Below, in pieces: positions 5,841 to 9,292 of a DNA stretch of 9,292 nt. Position 1 is the stretch's first letter; each line of letters starts with the position of its first letter. This DNA is from SAR324 cluster bacterium. GTDB lineage: Bacteria > SAR324 > XYD2-FULL-50-16. The position numbers and the translations under genes were made by a program. The stretch covers positions 45,277 to 54,568 of the forward strand of contig NVSR01000008.1 of the NCBI GenBank assembly GCA_002401295.1. The letters run 5' to 3'. The notes under the pieces were generated by a model. The model had not been told where the DNA came from and made no database searches. It saw only the letters and a list, made by a program, of their open reading frames with translations.

Positions 5841-6440
5841 ATGTTATCAAAAATAAAGTACGGAGTCGCAGCGGTTCTGATCCTTTTATTTTTTTCATCT
5901 ACTTTGTCTGCGGCTAAATTGAAAGTGGGGGATCAGGCACCTCAATTAATTGGTAAAAAAGCAATCGGCCGGGGGATTCTTAAGTTGAGTAATTTGAAAA
6001 GAGAAGTGGGTTATGAAAAAGATGCTCAAGGACGTTTTGTAGAGGTGAGAGGCAAATATGTATTAAAAATCAAAAAGAATATTGTAGTGCTAAACTTTTT
6101 TTCCACGACTTGTATTCCTTGTATTCGTGAAATTCCTACTTATAATCGAGTGGCCAAATATTTTGAGCAAGAAGCAGTCAAGCTGATTTATGTAAATGTA
6201 GATGCCTACGCAACCCCTCAAATTTTAAAGAAATTTATCATTCGGCGAAAAATTGAAACGCCTATGATGCTGCCCAACCAACGGGAAGCCATGCGTAAGT
6301 ATGATGTGCGCAGCTTACCAAGAATGGTTATCATTAATGCACAAGGAAAAGTCGAAAAAATTCTGATAGGATTTAGTGAAAACTTAGAGCAGGAGCTGAT
6401 GGATATGATTTCAGCACTACTCAAGGCGGGGCAGCAGTAA
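5841..6440 (+). CDS. Secreted TlpA/ResA-like thioredoxin-fold protein
   Basis: Residues 1-24 form a Sec signal peptide: Lys4 and Lys6, a hydrophobic core AAVLILLFF and a cleavage region near LSA-A. The mature protein starts with the usual KVGDQAPQL of TlpA/AhpC-like domains. The redox motif is Cys91-Ile-Pro-Cys94 in FFSTTCIPCIREIP, followed by YVNVD at 117-121, the cis-proline of SLPRMVIINAQGKV at Pro160, and a final helix. It would act as a thiol-disulfide reductant or exchange protein in the periplasm. Two things are unusual. The residue before the first Cys is Thr90, where most relatives have Trp, and about 25 residues (51-76, charged and Gly-containing) are inserted between the first strands. 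The start ATG has only a weak AGAGAG site. No cytochrome biogenesis or DsbD gene is nearby, so the partner is unknown. It ends 9 bp from the convergent cyclase-like gene. Confidence 0.85.
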   Translation: MLSKIKYGVAAVLILLFFSSTLSAAKLKVGDQAPQLIGKKAIGRGILKLSNLKREVGYEKDAQGRFVEVRGKYVLKIKKNIVVLNFFSTTCIPCIREIPTYNRVAKYFEQEAVKLIYVNVDAYATPQILKKFIIRRKIETPMMLPNQREAMRKYDVRSLPRMVIINAQGKVEKILIGFSENLEQELMDMISALLKAGQQ

Positions 6441-6449
6441 ATGAGTCAC

Positions 6450-9284
6450 TCAAGCAAATTTTTTCAAGATAATTTTCTTAAATTTTTCTGCTAGGTCCTG
6501 TTCTCTCTCTTTATTTTTGGTCATAGATTGGGAGCTTTCCACACTATTGAGATTGACCCAAGTTGTCAGATTAACCTGGGCGGGATCAATCTCCTTGTCT
6601 TTGAAGAAAAGTTTCAAAACCTGATGGAGAATACGAACCCTGAACATGGCCTCGGCAGAGTTGATAAACTCTTTCACTTGCTGATCAAATCCAGGTACTT
6701 CCAAACGATCTACAAAGATGGTGTTGAGATTGTCACGATATAGAATCGCCAATTCGCCAAATTTCAAGAGATTCAGAAAAATCATCACATCCTGGATTTT
6801 TCTTTCCGTGCGGATACAATCCAAATAACTGACCTTCAGTGGTTTCATCACAGCCAGAATTTTCGTCATGATCCGGTCAATCTGGTCTGGACGGACGTAG
6901 GCATAATTATTATCCACATCATTTTCCAGGTGGCTGAAGCGGCGGTCAAACTCAACAATTGTTTTCGTTTCATCGAGCCTTCCCTTATTAAAAATCCCAT
7001 AATATCCGTTGATCACACAATAGACCAGACCTTGTAAAAAACCGGTTTTTTCTAATAAGAGAGTTTCATTGGGCAACATACTGAGAATATCCGATTGGAA
7101 TCTCTTACCGGCACTGGATCCTTTTTGGAGGGAACGGAAAAACCAGCCGTCAACCCCCTTAAAACCGATTTGCAGTCGACCTCGTGGTGTTTGTAAATGA
7201 TTTAAAATCGATCGTTGCACCACATTGGGCATGGGTTTAAAGCTCTTCAGGTAATAATGAAACCAGATTTCAAACTCCTTACTGCTGGTCTCATCACCTT
7301 GCAGCTTTAACTTAGCGATTTTTTGATGAATTCGTTCCACAGAGTTCTGAAAAATAGTCCGTAGATTGACCTCATATTCGTTCACCGTCTGTACATCACC
7401 GATGAAGATGGCATGCAGTTGATTACGGCGTGCCGAAAACTCCGGAAAAGCTACGGCTAAAAATTTGATCAGGACTTGTTCGCGATGAGAGTCAAACTTG
7501 CGCGAATCCCCGGGGGTTCTGAACACATCGGATACGCGAACATGTAGAGCAAAAGAAACATCTAAAAGATCGGAAATATTAACTGTTTGATCTGCCGGTA
7601 GCTCCGCAATCAGGCCGGGAATGCTATAAGCAATTTTTAATGCTTTATAACGCAACCACCAAGGATCCCGGTGTAATAAGGGGAATTCCTCTTCCAGCTG
7701 TAGTAAGGAGGCGGGAGAAAAATTTTCCCCAGCTTCATCCTCTGTAGCACCATTCTGATTGGTGACAAACTCATCCAGTAGATAAGGTTCTTTAATCAGC
7801 TGAATAATAGTTTTTCCCACTTGCCCTTCGAGTAACATTTCGTAACGTAATAAATTCAAAGTTGCTTTGGGCAGGTTCCCGGAAGATGCCTTGAAGGCCT
7901 CCCAGTAAACAGCCGTATAATGCTTGGCAACGTAATTAATATCCAGGTTTGGCGTATGCCCCTGATGGGTAAGCTGATGACAATAGGGCCCGTAAAAGTC
8001 CAAAAGCTGGAAACGTAGATAGTCAATCAGCTTTTCACATTGTTGAAGGTTATTATTAATTTCAGGAGGTATGAGGAAGTGAATGGGGATGGATGAGGTG
8101 AAAAAGATACCCGGCATGAGTGTATCGTAATTGAGGATCAGTTCATAAGCACCTCCAGAAGATTCTTTTGACTCCAAGGTGGAACCAAAATAACCCCGCC
8201 GAAAATCAGAAACGGAGAAGGGAAAGAGATAAACTTCAGCCTCGGGGAACTTGCGTTGCACATAATCCTGAACTTTTGTGATGCGTTGCTTCAATAAGTT
8301 CTCTTGTTCCTTGATTGCTGCGGATGAAGTCAACTCTAAGTTTCGTTTCATCAACTTTATAACTTCCTGGATCAACTTATTCCGAACCTTACCTTCTTTC
8401 TCTTGTTCGATATCACGTACAAAATCATGCTTTTTAGAGATAAGCTGATGAAATAGGCAAGGGTAATTTTTGGCAATATGTTGGGTAAAAAATGCGGAAA
8501 TTTTCTTTCTTTGTTCTGGTTTGAGTTTTTCAGTAGTGGGTAGACCTCGTTTTTGTAAATAGCGTTCAATTAGATAGTTACGCTCAGTCTTGAGTGCATT
8601 GGTGAGTAGACTATCATCCCACTTGCCTGCCTCAAAGAGAAAGGGAGTCAAGTCATATTGGACCTCTAAATCCAGGTCTGAAGTAATGGGCTTATGCCCT
8701 ATGGTACCAATGGAACCAATGCTATAAATTCCATCAATAGGGGGATTCGGATCATTGACGGGCAGGGGGCTTTCACCAAAAGTTTTCTGACAATAAAGAT
8801 TGAATTCTTTATGAAAAATTTGGGAGACCTGCTCAATGCCTTTAACACCAAAAGGTCCCCCTTCGACGTAAATATCAGCGATCAACTCTTCTCCCTCATT
8901 TTGCTCCCCCCTATTTCCATCTTGAAACTTAGTGAAGCTCCAGGATTTAAACCGTTTATCATTGATATTCAAGAGAAAAATAATTTCAAAAAGCGCATAA
9001 CGCATGGGGAGATCAAAAGCATCAAAAGCTAATTTAATCCGTGATTCATTATATTCCCTAAAAAAAGTAGCCCCATCCTGAGCTTCAGTACGCAACCTGG
9101 TTAGAAGGTTAGAATTCAGTTCAATGCCTTGCCTAAAAATCTGACAAACCCTGTCTTCCCGCCTGGGTGCGGGGGAAGGGACTGATTTCTGTTTTTTATT
9201 TTGACTGGACTTCAGTCTGGACGCCCGGCCTTTCTGATCAGCCTTCTTTGACTTTTTGTGAAAAAAAAGATCCTTAAGCTTCAT
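6450..9284 (-). CDS. Class I adenylate cyclase-like protein (CyaA-type nucleotidyltransferase)
   Basis: The protein of 944 residues resembles enterobacterial CyaA, which makes cAMP from ATP in the cytoplasm. The decisive stretch is DGIYSIGSIGTIGHKPITSD with LDLEV (184-208), which aligns with the CyaA nucleotidyltransferase motif. Ser191, Ser202 and the metal-binding Asp203 and Asp205 are kept, but the Trp of SDLDIW is Glu207. Downstream, EVYLFPFSVSDFRRGYFGS (350-368), YELILNYD (380-387), IHFLIP (401-406), and LPKATLNLLRYEMLLE (471-486) followed by a kinase-like Leu/Lys helix also match CyaA in order. Compared with my memory of E. coli CyaA, the N-terminus is about 90 residues longer, beginning with a Lys-rich tail (1-45), and about 110 extra residues separate the two catalytic motifs. 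No membrane segment is seen. The ATG is only 8 bases from the edge and no stop precedes it in frame, so the true start could lie further upstream. Cyclase activity is inferred. Confidence 0.75.
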   Translation of the reverse strand: MKLKDLFFHKKSKKADQKGRASRLKSSQNKKQKSVPSPAPRREDRVCQIFRQGIELNSNLLTRLRTEAQDGATFFREYNESRIKLAFDAFDLPMRYALFEIIFLLNINDKRFKSWSFTKFQDGNRGEQNEGEELIADIYVEGGPFGVKGIEQVSQIFHKEFNLYCQKTFGESPLPVNDPNPPIDGIYSIGSIGTIGHKPITSDLDLEVQYDLTPFLFEAGKWDDSLLTNALKTERNYLIERYLQKRGLPTTEKLKPEQRKKISAFFTQHIAKNYPCLFHQLISKKHDFVRDIEQEKEGKVRNKLIQEVIKLMKRNLELTSSAAIKEQENLLKQRITKVQDYVQRKFPEAEVYLFPFSVSDFRRGYFGSTLESKESSGGAYELILNYDTLMPGIFFTSSIPIHFLIPPEINNNLQQCEKLIDYLRFQLLDFYGPYCHQLTHQGHTPNLDINYVAKHYTAVYWEAFKASSGNLPKATLNLLRYEMLLEGQVGKTIIQLIKEPYLLDEFVTNQNGATEDEAGENFSPASLLQLEEEFPLLHRDPWWLRYKALKIAYSIPGLIAELPADQTVNISDLLDVSFALHVRVSDVFRTPGDSRKFDSHREQVLIKFLAVAFPEFSARRNQLHAIFIGDVQTVNEYEVNLRTIFQNSVERIHQKIAKLKLQGDETSSKEFEIWFHYYLKSFKPMPNVVQRSILNHLQTPRGRLQIGFKGVDGWFFRSLQKGSSAGKRFQSDILSMLPNETLLLEKTGFLQGLVYCVINGYYGIFNKGRLDETKTIVEFDRRFSHLENDVDNNYAYVRPDQIDRIMTKILAVMKPLKVSYLDCIRTERKIQDVMIFLNLLKFGELAILYRDNLNTIFVDRLEVPGFDQQVKEFINSAEAMFRVRILHQVLKLFFKDKEIDPAQVNLTTWVNLNSVESSQSMTKNKEREQDLAEKFKKIILKKFA

Positions 9285-9292
9285 CTGATACG

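Noticed and set aside
6442..6460. TGAGT-C-ACTCA dyad followed by a T-rich run between the thioredoxin-like and cyclase-like genes, read as a terminator
   Set aside because: A loop of at least three bases leaves only four pairs, and the T-run starts several bases later, too weak for a confident terminator call.
8694..9032. 112-codon plus-strand ORF opposite the cyclase-like gene
   Set aside because: It is antisense to the conserved nucleotidyltransferase region. The frame looks like a by-product of codon use on the other strand.

Overview
The window looks like chromosomal DNA of a Gram-negative bacterium with low-to-middling GC content. The evidence is a lipoprotein signal peptide with a lipobox, a periplasmic thioredoxin-like protein, a chemoreceptor, a class I (enterobacterial-type) adenylate cyclase relative, and BetA and BetB proteins close to the proteobacterial forms. 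I cannot fix the taxon. A deltaproteobacterial or SAR324-like marine bacterium is a guess from gene content only. I see no mobile element, CRISPR array, tRNA, rRNA or integration site.

Layout. Bases 1-107 (minus) are the first 35 codons of a small lipoprotein that runs off the left edge. Bases 108-812 hold no large gene. They contain a two-tier inverted repeat (211-245), a possible 57-residue membrane miniprotein on the minus strand (413-586) whose Shine-Dalgarno sequence lies in a strong hairpin (596-622), and then the betA leader. That leader folds into two hairpins (702-742, 764-780) and carries a 31-codon upstream ORF (740-835) with a strong ribosome-binding site that runs into the betA start.

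betA (choline dehydrogenase, plus, 813-2456) and betB (betaine aldehyde dehydrogenase, minus, 2450-3919) meet tail to tail with a 7-bp overlap. Together they would oxidise choline to glycine betaine, an osmoprotectant. They are not a betIBA-type operon, and neither betI nor a choline transporter is present. betB has its own recognisable sigma70-type promoter (4031-4059) followed by a 7-bp dyad (3984-4004) and a 10-bp palindrome (3937-3946).

Upstream of betB on the same strand is a six-helix membrane chemoreceptor (4145-5572, minus) with a plausible terminator after it. A 268-bp divergent gap separates it from a secreted TlpA-like thioredoxin (5841-6440, plus). That gene ends 9 bp from a convergent 944-residue class I adenylate cyclase-like protein (6450-9284, minus), whose start lies 8 bases from the right edge.

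How the genes work together. Only betA and betB clearly form one pathway. The chemoreceptor, thioredoxin-like protein and cyclase relative are separate transcription units with no demonstrated link to it. The observations most worth a second look are the structured upstream ORF in front of betA, the departures of the cyclase-like protein from the E. coli CyaA active site and architecture, and the hairpin that covers the ribosome-binding site of the miniprotein.
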